Below, piece after piece: positions 35,395 to 44,639 of a DNA stretch of 64,000 nt. Below the pieces are notes generated by a model, which searched no databases, was not told the origin of the DNA, and worked only from the letters and a program-made list of their open reading frames with translations. The position numbers and the translations under genes were made by a program. This DNA comes from CAWGHZ01 sp963822575. Its GTDB lineage: Bacteria; Pseudomonadota; Alphaproteobacteria; MPNO01; DASWLB01. Location: assembly GCA_963822575.1 (NCBI GenBank), contig CAWGHZ010000007.1:1302001-1366000 (forward strand), in the 5' to 3' direction. The first letter of the stretch is position 1; every line of letters begins with the position of its first letter.

Positions 35395-36264
35395 TCAGAA
35401 CGTCTTCCCCTTGAGGTAGTGCGCGACGATCTCCGAGCCCTTGGCGCGCCAGACGCCGTCGTGGCCGCAGATATAGCGCAGTGCCGCGTCGAACGCGTCG
35501 ATGCGGTGCGGCACGCCGGTGATGAACGGATGTAGCGGGATCGCCATCACCCGGCCGGACTGCGCGCCTTCGCGGTACAGCACGTCGAACGTGCGGCGCA
35601 CGGCGGCGAGCCACTCGTCGGGCGAGCCGCGCCCGCGCATCACGAACGGCAGGTCGTTGATCTCCAGCGAATAGGGCTGCGACACGAGCCGCTTGCCGCC
35701 GATATTCATCAGGTAGGGCTGGTCGTCGTTGCACCAGTCGCAGACGTATTCGCACCCCGCCTCGACCAGGTAGTCGAGCGTGTTCCATGTCTCCTGCAGG
35801 CCGGAGCCGAGCCAGCCCTTCGGACGGACGCCCGTCGCCTTCTCGATGCGGTCGAAGGTCGACAGCACCACGTCGCGCTCCTTCTCCGCCGGAACGGCGT
35901 TCAGGAGGCGCGCGTTGGTGTTGTTGTGGCCGAGGAACTCCCAGCCGCGCTTGGTCCATTCCTCGATGATCTCGGGATAGTCGTCGCACACCTCGCTGTT
36001 GAGCGTCGCCGAGCCGGGCACGCCGTGCCGCTCCAACACCTCCATGATGCGGAAGACGCCGATGCGCGCGCCGTAGTCGCGCTGCGCCCAGGCGTGCACA
36101 TCCGGCGCGCGTGCCGCCGTGCCGCCCGGCACCGGCGCGTCCAGGGGCCAGGTTTCGATGTTGGGGATCACCCAGAGCGCGACGCGCGCGCCGCCGGGCC
36201 ATTCGATCTTGGGCCGGCGGTTGATCGGCGTGTACTTGAACGGTCCGTGGCGGCGCGGTTCCAT
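35395..36264 (-). CDS. Polysaccharide deacetylase family protein (PuuE/allantoinase-like)
   Basis: A 289-residue NodB-type domain protein. It starts near KYTPINRRPKIEWPGGARVALWV, a pattern shared with the PuuE-like group of allantoinases and peptidoglycan deacetylases. It contains RIGVFRIMEVLERHGVPGSATLNSEV, the W-E-F-L-G-H-N-N metal-site segment and late AIPLHPFITGVPHRI. The usual catalytic aspartate near the first strand is not obvious (IPNIETWPLD), which suggests a variant active site. The ATG at 36264 follows GGGAG. It overlaps the proposed CTG start of anmK, so the two are probably coupled. Confidence 0.78.
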   Translation of the reverse strand: MEPRRHGPFKYTPINRRPKIEWPGGARVALWVIPNIETWPLDAPVPGGTAARAPDVHAWAQRDYGARIGVFRIMEVLERHGVPGSATLNSEVCDDYPEIIEEWTKRGWEFLGHNNTNARLLNAVPAEKERDVVLSTFDRIEKATGVRPKGWLGSGLQETWNTLDYLVEAGCEYVCDWCNDDQPYLMNIGGKRLVSQPYSLEINDLPFVMRGRGSPDEWLAAVRRTFDVLYREGAQSGRVMAIPLHPFITGVPHRIDAFDAALRYICGHDGVWRAKGSEIVAHYLKGKTF

Positions 36265-36370
36265 GGTGGGCTCCCTCTCGTTCCGGCGCGAGTTTCCCCG
36301 GCGGCGCCCGGCCGGTCAATGGCGCCGCGAATATGGAACGGGAGCGCCCCGCGTGCTAAACGGCCGTCCC

Positions 36371-37705
36371 ATGACGCTGTATCGCTCGGCCTTCCTCGAA
36401 ACCGTCACGCGGCGCGGCTTCGTGCACCAGTGCACCGACGAAGCCGCGCTCGACGCGCTGCTCGCGGCCGGACGGCCGGTCGCGGCCTATATCGGCTTCG
36501 ACTGCACGGCGGATTCGCTCCATGTCGGCTCGCTGGTACCGATCATGCTGCTCCGCTGGTACCAGAAATGCGGCCACAAGCCGATCGTTCTGCTCGGCGG
36601 CGGCACCACCAAGGTGGGCGACCCGTCGGGCAAGGACGAGTCGCGCCAGCTCCTCTCCGAGGAACAGATCGCCGCCAACATGGCGGGCATCCGCCGCATC
36701 TTCGAGCGGTTCCTGACCTTCGGCGACGGGCCGACCGACGCGGTGATGACGAACAACGCCGACTGGCTCGATGCGCTCGGCTACATCGCGTTCCTGCGCG
36801 ACGTGGGGCGGCATTTCTCGGTCAACCGCATGCTGGGGTTCGAATCAGTGAAGCTGCGGCTCGAGCGCGAGCAGCCGCTCTCGTTCCTCGAATTCAACTA
36901 CATGGTGCTGCAGGCCTACGACTTCCTCGAGCTCGCCCGCCGCGCCGACTGCCGGCTGCAGATGGGCGGGTCGGACCAGTGGGGCAACATCGTCTCCGGC
37001 GTCGAGCTCGGCCGGCGGATGGACGACGTCGCGCTCTACGGCCTCACCGCGCCGCTGATCACCACCGCCTCGGGCGAGAAGATGGGCAAGACCGCGCGCG
37101 GCGCGGTGTGGCTCGATCCCGCCCGCGTCTCGCCCTACGAGTACTGGCAGTTCTGGCGCAACGCCCAGGACACCGACGTGGGCCGGTTCCTGCGCCTGTT
37201 CACCGAGCTGGACAAGGCCGAGATCGACCGCATCGTTGCGCCCGGCTCCGACATCAACGCTGCCAAGAAGGCGCTGGCCGACGCGGCGACCGCTCTCGCC
37301 CACGGGCCCAAGGCCGCGGCCGCCGCGGCCGAGACCGCGCGCCGCACGTTCGAGGAGGGCGGCGTGGGAAGCGCGCTCCCCACAACTTCAGTATCGGCGC
37401 ACACTTTATCGAACGGGCTTAGCCTTCTTTCCGTGTTCTCTTCCACTGGCCTCACAACGAGCAATAGCGAGGCACGCCGCTTGATTCGTCAAGGCGGTGC
37501 GCGAGTGAACGACGTCGTGATCGTGAACGAGACTCATCGCCTCACACCCGCAGACGTTCGTGGTCGAATAATCAAGATTTCGGCCGGAACGAAGCGGCAC
37601 GCCCTCGTCGAAGTCGTTGATGACGATGCTCCGCGTTCAACCGGGACAGTTCCGATTGAAGCCGATGTTCCCGCTCTCGATCCGACCCAGGATCGCAAGA
37701 AGTAA
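36371..37705 (+). CDS. tyrS: Tyrosyl-tRNA synthetase
   Basis: TyrRS charges tRNA-Tyr. The 444-residue product has the class I signatures (YIGFDCTADSLHVGSL with the HIGH-like HVGS, and the KMGKT form of KMSKS) and the MGGSDQWGNI tyrosine pocket, then a C-terminal S4 domain (EARRLIRQGGARVND). The last 28 residues (DDDAPRSTGTV...) extend beyond the usual end near 420. From about 37378 the base composition drops: hand counts give about 57% GC over 37381-37680 against about 76% over 37201-37380, with codons such as CTT, TCT and ATA. This suggests that the S4 end came from another source by recombination. The ATG at 36371 is solid. Confidence 0.95.
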   Translation: MTLYRSAFLETVTRRGFVHQCTDEAALDALLAAGRPVAAYIGFDCTADSLHVGSLVPIMLLRWYQKCGHKPIVLLGGGTTKVGDPSGKDESRQLLSEEQIAANMAGIRRIFERFLTFGDGPTDAVMTNNADWLDALGYIAFLRDVGRHFSVNRMLGFESVKLRLEREQPLSFLEFNYMVLQAYDFLELARRADCRLQMGGSDQWGNIVSGVELGRRMDDVALYGLTAPLITTASGEKMGKTARGAVWLDPARVSPYEYWQFWRNAQDTDVGRFLRLFTELDKAEIDRIVAPGSDINAAKKALADAATALAHGPKAAAAAAETARRTFEEGGVGSALPTTSVSAHTLSNGLSLLSVFSSTGLTTSNSEARRLIRQGGARVNDVVIVNETHRLTPADVRGRIIKISAGTKRHALVEVVDDDAPRSTGTVPIEADVPALDPTQDRKK

Positions 37706-37720
37706 CAAACCCCTCTCCCT

Positions 37721-37748
37721 GTCCCTCCCCCTCAAGGGGGGAGGGGAC
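37721..37748 (+). terminator. GC-rich hairpin after tyrS
   Basis: GTCCCTCCCCCT and GGGGGGAGGGGAC form a strong stem with a short CAA loop, 16 bases after the tyrS stop. It lies in the gap between tyrS and the convergent AsmA-like gene and may stop transcription in the + direction. The partner hairpin at 37818 has nearly the reverse sequence. Confidence 0.55.
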
Positions 37749-37817
37749 CCTGGTATCGCCGGCCGTCTCTCCGCGCATCAGTGCCTCCGACATCAGCGCA
37801 TCGCCGTTCATTCAACG

Positions 37818-37842
37818 CCCCCTCCCCCCTTGAGGGGGAGGG
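37818..37842. repeat. Second CCCTCCCCCTTGAGGG-type hairpin
   Basis: CCCCCTCCCCCC and GGGGGAGGG flank TTGA. Together with the stem at 37721-37748 it makes a pair of inverted, almost matching elements about 70 bases apart. Such CCCTCCCCC/GGGGGAGGG elements are frequent dispersed repeats in high-GC proteobacteria. It probably serves as the terminator for the leftward AsmA-like transcript. Confidence 0.5.
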
Positions 37843-37883
37843 TTGGGGTGGGGGGTCATTTCATGCGACGACCGTCGACGGCT

Positions 37884-40800
37884 TTACGGAATATTCTCCG
37901 GCATCGGCATCGGCACGTTGGTCCCGCCGGAGGTGAGGCCCTCCACCAGATCGCGCAGGAAGCCCGGAGCCAGCGCGGCGAGCGGGTTCACCTTGACCGC
38001 CGGCTCGTCGAGCTTGCCGTCGAGGTGGTAGGTGGCGGCGAACACGCCCGACCCCTCGCCGCCGGTCAATATCGGGCCGAGGATCGGGATGTTGCCGAGC
38101 ACGCTGTTCAGCGTGTAGGCGGGCACGATCGTCCCGTTCACCTTGACCGTGTTGCGGTCGAAATCGAGCGCGCCCTCCGCGGTGAGGCCGAGCTCCGAGC
38201 CCGCGGCTCGCGCCTTGTCGATCACCAGCCGCCCGTCCTTGAAGGTGAACGGCATGACCAGCCGCGCGAACGAGACGCCTTTGCCCGACAGTAGGTTGCC
38301 GATGCCGGTGAGCGACGCGACGGTCAGGACTCGCGCCAGCGCCGGCGCGTTCAGCAGGCGGAAATCCTGCATCCGGAGCATTCCGGTCCACGCCGCGTCG
38401 GCGCGGTCCGGCCGCTCGCCCTCGAGCCGGAACCGCCCGCTTTGGATGTTGTCGTAGATGCCGAGCGCGCGCAGCGTCTCGCCCGCATCGTCGGAATCGA
38501 GCGTCGCCCGGGTGCCGCCCTTGGTCGGGCCGTAGCGCAGCGCGATCCGGTGCCCGCCCGGCATCGCCCCGTCGAGCGTCGCGCGGGTCCAGCGCTGGCC
38601 GTCATAGGCGAACGCGCCGGCGGCGGCGGTCAGCGGCGCGGCCGCGAGCAGGTTCAGCGTGTCGACCTTGAAGGCGATGCCGAGCGGCGGCAGCGACGTC
38701 TCGCCGCCCGGCTGGCGCAGGCGGCGGACCAGCGGCACCGCATCGAGCGCCGGCCCGGCGAAGCGGGCGTCGTACCCGCCCTGCGGCCGGCGCGTCACGG
38801 TGCCGGCGAGCTCCGTACGGCCGAGGTGGAACCGGTCGAGCTCCGCCCGCGTCACCGTTTTTCCGTCCGGCGCGAGGGCGAGCCGGCCGAACGCGTCGAG
38901 CCCGCCGCCCGAGATGGCGAACTGGCGGATGTCGGCAAGCTGGCCGCCCGCCAGCGTCGCGATCAGGCTCGCCGCCGCTTGGCCGCCGGCCGGCTTCGAC
39001 CAGCCCAATGCCGGCAGGGCGAGAGTCGCCCGGTCGAGCCCGAGCCTGAGCTGCAGCTCGCTCGGCCCGGTCGCCGGCTGCATCAAAGCGAGGTCGGCCT
39101 CCATCGGCCCCGTCGCATAGGGCGCAGCGGAAAAGCCGAGCCGGTCCCGGTCGGCATCGGTCAGGGTCGCGGTCAGCCGGTAGCGGCGGGCGATGCGCGC
39201 CTTCGGATCGAAATTCTCGACCCACACGAGGTCGGCGGGCACGCCCGCCACCCGCGCCTTGCCCGAAACGTCCATGCCGTCCTTGTCGAGCCGGAGCGCC
39301 AAGTTGCCGTCGGAAAGGTCGCGCCCCAGCACGACGTTGCGGATGGCGACGCCGCGCAGATTGGCCGCCGCGCGGATGCCCACGTCGCCGAACTTGAGGG
39401 CGAGCGCCGTGGGGAACGTGACGACAAGCCGCGCCGCCGTCGCGCCCGCCACGCCCTTCGGGTCGATCCCCAGCTTCTTCATGTAGCGGAAGCGCGGATG
39501 GTCCAAGAGCTCCAGTGCGTCGCGCAGCGGCCCGCGCACCACCACCTCGACGCTGGCGTCGGCGACCTTGCGCTCGATATGGGCGAACTTGACCGTCGCT
39601 TCGTCGATGCCGAGTCCGGCGAGCCGCCCCGACGCACCCTTGATCGTCACGTCGTTGGCGTCGAACGTGCCGGTCGCGTCGACGCCGGTCACCGGCGGCA
39701 GCGGGCGCAGGAAATGCACCGTTGTGCCGGCGATGCGGAATGCGCCCGACATCTTGTCGAGCGCCAGCGCGCCGTCCGGCCCGGCGAGGCGCAGCGCCAG
39801 CGCGGCATGCCCCTCGGCCAAGCTCCCGCCCGACATGTTAGCGGCGATCCAGTTGCGCGCGCCGTGGGCGACGCCCTGGGGCCAGTAGCGCGCCATCGCA
39901 TCGAACGGCACATCGGCGAGCGTGACATTCGCCTCCGCCACGGTCGCCCCGTCCTTGCGGGTCGCCGTGCCGGTGATGCCGAGCTGCGGCCCGCCGCCGA
40001 GCGCGACAGTCCCCTCTTCCACCGTCAGCCGGTCCGGGCCGCGCGCCAGGGTTCCGCGGACGTGCGCCTGGGCGACGTCGAGCGGCGCCGTCCACAGCGA
40101 CGGCGCCACCACCTCGCCCGCGCCCGCGGTCACGTCGAACCGGCCCGCGACCAGCGCGCCCGCCTTGTCGAACGCGGCGTCGACCGTGCCGGAGAGCGGC
40201 AGCTCGACCGGCGCAAGCGCGGCGAGATGCGGGAAGCGCGCGGCGAGGCTCGCCGGCCGGACGCCGGAAAAGCGCGTCTCGGCCTCGGTCGTGCCGTCGG
40301 CGCGCCGATAGCTGGCGGTCGCGTTCAGACGCGCTTCGGCCCCGCCGAGCGCGAGCGAGAGCCCGGCATCGACGCGGATGCCGCTGCGGTCGCGCGTGAA
40401 GATCGCGTCGGCGCGCGGCGCCGACCAGGCGAGGCCGAGCTGGCGGTCCTCGACGTCGAGCCTGGCCCCCACGATGCTGACGCGGCGGAGGTAGCCCAGC
40501 GCCCGGCTCCGGTCGGGCGGCGCCAGAAGCACCGCCGCGATGCGGCCCAGCATGTCGTCGTTGCCGGTGCCGGGCGGGCCGAGCGCCAGGCGGAACGCGC
40601 CGTCGGCGTCGCGGATCACGGTCGCGCGCGCGCCGAGAAGCTCGATCGCCGTTGGCGCCACCATGCCCCTCGGCAGCGCACGCACGCTCAGCTTGAGCGA
40701 CATTTGCGGCACGGTGGCCAGCACCGCGCCCTCGCGGTCGCGCAGCTTCACGTCGGTCGCGCGCAAATCGATCGGCCGGTTCCAGCCCGACCAGATCAAT

Positions 40801-40991
40801 TCGGGTTCGCCGACCGTAAGCCGGAACGGGCTTTCCGAATCGTCGAGCGCCTGCTCAAGGTAGGGCTTGAGGAAGGCGAGCGAAAGCGGCCCCTGGCTCA
40901 GCCGCCAGCCGAGCCCAGCCACCACCACGGCAAGCCCGAGCGCGAGCGCGCCGAGCACCTCGATCGCGATGTGGGTGGTGCGGGTGAGCAA
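37884..40991 (-). CDS. AsmA-like/DUF3971 (YhdP-type) envelope protein
   Basis: A protein of about 1035 residues with one N-terminal membrane helix (IEVLGALALGLAVVVAGLGW) and a long periplasmic region of repeated beta-rich segments, matching the DUF3971 plus AsmA-like C-terminal layout of YhdP. These proteins are proposed bridges for phospholipid transport to the outer membrane. The end, with LNSVLGNIPILGPILTGGEG, is typical. The start is uncertain: no ATG or GTG lies in frame before the helix, and TTG at 40991 is the best candidate. It is divergent from glnE and convergent with tyrS. Confidence 0.85.
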   Translation of the reverse strand: MLTRTTHIAIEVLGALALGLAVVVAGLGWRLSQGPLSLAFLKPYLEQALDDSESPFRLTVGEPELIWSGWNRPIDLRATDVKLRDREGAVLATVPQMSLKLSVRALPRGMVAPTAIELLGARATVIRDADGAFRLALGPPGTGNDDMLGRIAAVLLAPPDRSRALGYLRRVSIVGARLDVEDRQLGLAWSAPRADAIFTRDRSGIRVDAGLSLALGGAEARLNATASYRRADGTTEAETRFSGVRPASLAARFPHLAALAPVELPLSGTVDAAFDKAGALVAGRFDVTAGAGEVVAPSLWTAPLDVAQAHVRGTLARGPDRLTVEEGTVALGGGPQLGITGTATRKDGATVAEANVTLADVPFDAMARYWPQGVAHGARNWIAANMSGGSLAEGHAALALRLAGPDGALALDKMSGAFRIAGTTVHFLRPLPPVTGVDATGTFDANDVTIKGASGRLAGLGIDEATVKFAHIERKVADASVEVVVRGPLRDALELLDHPRFRYMKKLGIDPKGVAGATAARLVVTFPTALALKFGDVGIRAAANLRGVAIRNVVLGRDLSDGNLALRLDKDGMDVSGKARVAGVPADLVWVENFDPKARIARRYRLTATLTDADRDRLGFSAAPYATGPMEADLALMQPATGPSELQLRLGLDRATLALPALGWSKPAGGQAAASLIATLAGGQLADIRQFAISGGGLDAFGRLALAPDGKTVTRAELDRFHLGRTELAGTVTRRPQGGYDARFAGPALDAVPLVRRLRQPGGETSLPPLGIAFKVDTLNLLAAAPLTAAAGAFAYDGQRWTRATLDGAMPGGHRIALRYGPTKGGTRATLDSDDAGETLRALGIYDNIQSGRFRLEGERPDRADAAWTGMLRMQDFRLLNAPALARVLTVASLTGIGNLLSGKGVSFARLVMPFTFKDGRLVIDKARAAGSELGLTAEGALDFDRNTVKVNGTIVPAYTLNSVLGNIPILGPILTGGEGSGVFAATYHLDGKLDEPAVKVNPLAALAPGFLRDLVEGLTSGGTNVPMPMPENIP

Positions 40992-41183
40992 TTCCGTCGT
41001 GCCCTGGCCGGTTCGGTTCGCCCGCGCGCCGCGCGCGCCGCGGCACGGGGTCTCGGTCTTGAAGCCTCGTCCCGCGCTTGCCGAGGGATGTGGTCCGCAC
41101 CCTCCCGAGGACCCGCGCCTTGACCGCCTTCGGCGGTTGCCGCAGTCTGCGCCAATCGTCCGCGGCAGGGAACGGTCGAGTTC

Positions 41184-44159
41184 ATGGTGTTGGCGGCGGC
41201 CCTGTGTCAAGACCCCGGCGCCCTGCCGCGCCCGGCCGACCTGGAGCGCGCGGCCCGTACCCTTGCCGACCTCGCTGCGGCGCCGGAGACGGTGGCCCTC
41301 GTCGAAGAGGCGCCCGCCCGCGCGCTGATCGAGGCTTGCGCCGGCAACAGCCCCTATCTCGCGGCCACCCTTGTGCGCGATCCGCCTTCGACGCGCGCGA
41401 TCCTGGAGGACGGGCCGGACGCGGCCGTCGCCGCGCCGCTGGCCAACCTTGCCGGTCCCGCGCCCGAGGGCGAGACGCGCCCCGCCTGCATGCGCCGCAT
41501 GCGCCTCGCCAAGGGGCGGATCGCGCTCGCCGTCGCACTCGCCGACATCGCCGGCGCGTGGGACCTCGCGCGCGTCACCGGGGCGCTGACCGACGCCGCC
41601 GAGGCCACCCTGGGCGCCGCGACGCGCCACCTGCTCGCCGCCGGCGCGGCCGCGGGGGAGATCGCGCTGCCCGATGCCGCCGATCCGGCCAAAGGGTCGG
41701 GCTACATCGTGCTCGGCATGGGCAAGCTCGGCGGGCGCGAGCTCAACTACTCGTCGGACATCGACCTGATCGTGCTCTACGACGCCGACATCGTGCGCTA
41801 TGTCGGGCGCGACGAGCCCGGCCCGTTCTTCGTGCGCCTGACCCGCAATCTGGTCGGCATGATGGAGGAGCGCACCGCCGACGGCTATTGCTTCCGCACG
41901 GATTTGCGCCTCCGCCCCGACCCGGGCTCGACACCCCCCGCCATCTCCACCCTCGCCGCCGAGACGTACTATGAGAGCGCCGGCCAGAACTGGGAGCGGG
42001 CGGCGATGATCAAGGCGCGCCCGGTGGCGGGCGACCTTGCCGCCGGCGCGGCCTTCCTCGACGTGCTGCGCCCGTTCGTCTGGCGCAAGAACCTCGACTT
42101 CGCCGCCATCCAGGACATCCATTCGATCAAGCGCCAGATCAACGCCCATCGCGGCGGCGCGCAGATCGCGGTGGAGGGCCACAACGTCAAGCTCGGCCGC
42201 GGCGGCATCCGCGAGATCGAGTTCTTCGCCCAGACCCAACAGCTCATCTGGGGCGGGCGCGAGCCGGCTTTGCGCCGCCGCCCGACCTGCGAGGCGCTCG
42301 ACGCGCTCGTGGCGCTCGGCCACATCGAGCGCGCGACCGCCGACGACCTCGCCCGCTGCTACGCCTTCCTGCGCAAGCTCGAGCACCGGCTGCAGATGGT
42401 GAACGACCAGCAGACCCACAGCCTGCCCAAGGACGGGGCCGGGCTCGGCGCCATCGCGCTGTTCATGGGCTATCCCGACCGGGCGACCTTCGCCGCCGCC
42501 TTGGTCGCCGTGCTCCGCATCGTCGAGGAGCATTACGCGCACCTGTTCGAGGAGGCGCCCGAGCTGGGCGGGCCGGGCAATCTGGTGTTCACCGGCGCCG
42601 AGGACGACCCCGACACGATCGAGACGCTAGCCCGCATGGGCTATCGCGAGCCCGCGCGGGTGTGCGAGGTCGTGCGCGCCTGGCACCGCGGCCGCTATCG
42701 CGCGACGCGCTCGGCCCGCGCGCGCGAGCTTCTGACCGAGCTGATGCCGGCGCTCCTGGAGGCGCTGGGCCGGACCGCCCATCCCGACGACGCGCTCCTC
42801 AAGTTCGACGGGTTCCTGGGCGCGCTTCCCGCCGGCGTCGCGCTGTTCTCGCTGTTCTATTCCAACCCGGAGCTTCTGGGCCTCGTCGCCGAGATCATGG
42901 GCTCGGCGCCGAGCCTCGCCGCCGCGCTCGCGCGCAAGCCCGACCTCCTGGAGGGCGTGCTCACCGGCGAGACCGGGCGCCTTCCCGAGGATGCCGAGGC
43001 GCTGGCGGCCGAACTCGACGCGGCGCTAGGCCAGGCGCGCGTGTTCGAGGACGCGCTCGACATCGCCCGGCGCTGGGTCGGCGACCGCGTGTTCCAGGTC
43101 GGGTTGCAGGTGCTGCGCAACACCGTCGACGCCCACCGCGCCGGGCCCGCTCTCGCGCTGGTGGCCGAGACCGCGCTCCGTGCGCTCTACCCGCGGGTCG
43201 AGGCGGACTTCGCCCAGCGCCACGGGCGCGTGCCGGGCGGCGGCATGGCGGTGATCGCGCTCGGCAAGCTCGGCGGGCGCGAGCTCACCTTCGGCTCCGA
43301 CCTCGATCTGATGTTCGTCTACGATGCGCCGGCGCTGGACGCGCCGTCGGACGGCGCGCAGAAGCTCGTCGCCAGCCAGTATTTCGCCCGTCTCGGCCAG
43401 CGCTTCATCGGCGCGCTCGAATCGCCGACCGCCGAGGGCAGGCTCTACCAGGTGGACATGCGGCTGCGCCCCTCGGGCAACGCCGGCCCCATCGCCACCT
43501 CGTTCGAAGCCTTCGTCCGCTACCAGGCGGAGGCGGCCTGGACCTGGGAGCATATGGCGCTGACCCGTGCGCGGGTGGTGTGCGGCCCGCCTAACCTCGC
43601 TCGGCGCATCGCCGAGACGATCCGCGCCACCCTCGCGCGTGCGCGCGATCCCGACCGCCTGGTGTGGGATGTGGCCGACATGCGCGCCCGGATGGAGCGC
43701 GAGCTGACCAGGCCCGACCCGTGGGAGGTGAAGCACCTGCGCGGCGGTCTGGTCGACGTCGAGTTCGTCGTCCAGTACCTCCTGCTGCGCCACGGGTCCG
43801 ACCGGCCCGAGCTCTTGGAGGTCAACACCGCCCGCGCGCTCGACGGGCTCGCCGCGGCCGGGCTGATCGGCGCCGGCGACGCCGACGAACTGGCGGGCGC
43901 CCTCCATCTCTGGCACAACCTGCAGGGCATCTTGCGTCTGACCACCGGCGGCACGCTGGTCGAAGCGGACGCGTCCGAAGGGCTCAAGGCGGCGATCGCC
44001 CGCGCGGTCGGCGAGGCGCCGTTCGCCGCGGTGCGCCCGCGCCTCGATGCGACCGCCGCCAGGGTGCGCGAGATCTTCGCGCGGCTGATCGAGCGTCCGG
44101 CCGCTTCGGTGGCGGAAAAATCTGCGAAACAGGAAGAGACCAAGGAGGCGGGACGATGA
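41184..44159 (+). CDS. glnE: Bifunctional glutamine synthetase adenylyltransferase/deadenylase
   Basis: GlnE adenylylates and deadenylylates glutamine synthetase in response to PII, tuning nitrogen assimilation. The 991-residue product carries two nucleotidyltransferase domains. The N-terminal one has GGRELNYSSDIDLIVLYD near residue 185 and the C-terminal one GGRELTFGSDLDLMFVYD near residue 695, each with its own GlnD/PII-uridylyltransferase-type helical domain after it. The ATG at 41184 gives MVLAAALCQD. Its stop overlaps the bcp start by four bases (ATGA), so bcp is probably translationally coupled. Confidence 0.95.
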   Translation: MVLAAALCQDPGALPRPADLERAARTLADLAAAPETVALVEEAPARALIEACAGNSPYLAATLVRDPPSTRAILEDGPDAAVAAPLANLAGPAPEGETRPACMRRMRLAKGRIALAVALADIAGAWDLARVTGALTDAAEATLGAATRHLLAAGAAAGEIALPDAADPAKGSGYIVLGMGKLGGRELNYSSDIDLIVLYDADIVRYVGRDEPGPFFVRLTRNLVGMMEERTADGYCFRTDLRLRPDPGSTPPAISTLAAETYYESAGQNWERAAMIKARPVAGDLAAGAAFLDVLRPFVWRKNLDFAAIQDIHSIKRQINAHRGGAQIAVEGHNVKLGRGGIREIEFFAQTQQLIWGGREPALRRRPTCEALDALVALGHIERATADDLARCYAFLRKLEHRLQMVNDQQTHSLPKDGAGLGAIALFMGYPDRATFAAALVAVLRIVEEHYAHLFEEAPELGGPGNLVFTGAEDDPDTIETLARMGYREPARVCEVVRAWHRGRYRATRSARARELLTELMPALLEALGRTAHPDDALLKFDGFLGALPAGVALFSLFYSNPELLGLVAEIMGSAPSLAAALARKPDLLEGVLTGETGRLPEDAEALAAELDAALGQARVFEDALDIARRWVGDRVFQVGLQVLRNTVDAHRAGPALALVAETALRALYPRVEADFAQRHGRVPGGGMAVIALGKLGGRELTFGSDLDLMFVYDAPALDAPSDGAQKLVASQYFARLGQRFIGALESPTAEGRLYQVDMRLRPSGNAGPIATSFEAFVRYQAEAAWTWEHMALTRARVVCGPPNLARRIAETIRATLARARDPDRLVWDVADMRARMERELTRPDPWEVKHLRGGLVDVEFVVQYLLLRHGSDRPELLEVNTARALDGLAAAGLIGAGDADELAGALHLWHNLQGILRLTTGGTLVEADASEGLKAAIARAVGEAPFAAVRPRLDATAARVREIFARLIERPAASVAEKSAKQEETKEAGR

Positions 44160-44620
44160 GCGTGTCAGAGGGGGCGAAGGCGCCGGATTTTACCCTGCCG
44201 ACGGATGGCGGCGGAAAGGTTTCTCTCAAGGATTTCAAGGGTAAGAAGGTCATTCTTTACTTCTACCCGAAGGACGACACGTCGGGCTGCACCAAGGAGG
44301 CGTGCGGCTTCCGCGATGCGCTGCCCGACTTCTCGCGCGTCGGCGCGGCGGTGATCGGCGTCTCGCGCGACCCGGTGAAGAGCCACGACAAGTTCAAGCA
44401 GAAGTACGACCTCAACTTCACCCTGGCCTCGGACGCGGAGGGCAAGGTCTCCGACGCCTACGGCACCTGGGTCGAGAAATCGATGTACGGCCGCAAATAC
44501 ATGGGGATGGAGCGCGCGACCTTCCTGATCGACGGCGCAGGCAAAATCCGCAAGGTCTGGCGCAAGGTCAAGATCCCCGGCCATGTCGAGGACGTGCTGG
44601 CGGCGGCGAAGGAGATTTAG
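44156..44620 (+). CDS. bcp: Thioredoxin-dependent peroxiredoxin Bcp (PrxQ type)
   Basis: A 154-residue thiol peroxidase that reduces hydrogen peroxide and lipid peroxides using thioredoxin. The peroxidatic Cys45 and resolving Cys50 are in YPKDDTSGCTKEACGF, the standard PrxQ spacing. The GVSRDPVKSHDKFKQKY segment and the R-A-T-F-L-I-D substrate-site region are also present. The ATG overlaps the glnE stop. It ends at a small hairpin (44626-44640) against the convergent next gene. Confidence 0.94.
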   Translation: MSVSEGAKAPDFTLPTDGGGKVSLKDFKGKKVILYFYPKDDTSGCTKEACGFRDALPDFSRVGAAVIGVSRDPVKSHDKFKQKYDLNFTLASDAEGKVSDAYGTWVEKSMYGRKYMGMERATFLIDGAGKIRKVWRKVKIPGHVEDVLAAAKEI

Positions 44621-44639
44621 GACCTGCCCGCGCTTCGGG

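Noticed and set aside
38442..41123. Very long open frame antisense to the AsmA-like gene
   Set aside because: It has no family motifs, is Arg/Ala-rich as expected of shadow frames at high GC, and the opposite strand has a clear protein.
40992..42542. Extension of the AsmA-like frame upstream into glnE
   Set aside because: The extension is antisense to glnE and has no membrane or AsmA features; the helix near 40900 marks the true N-terminus.
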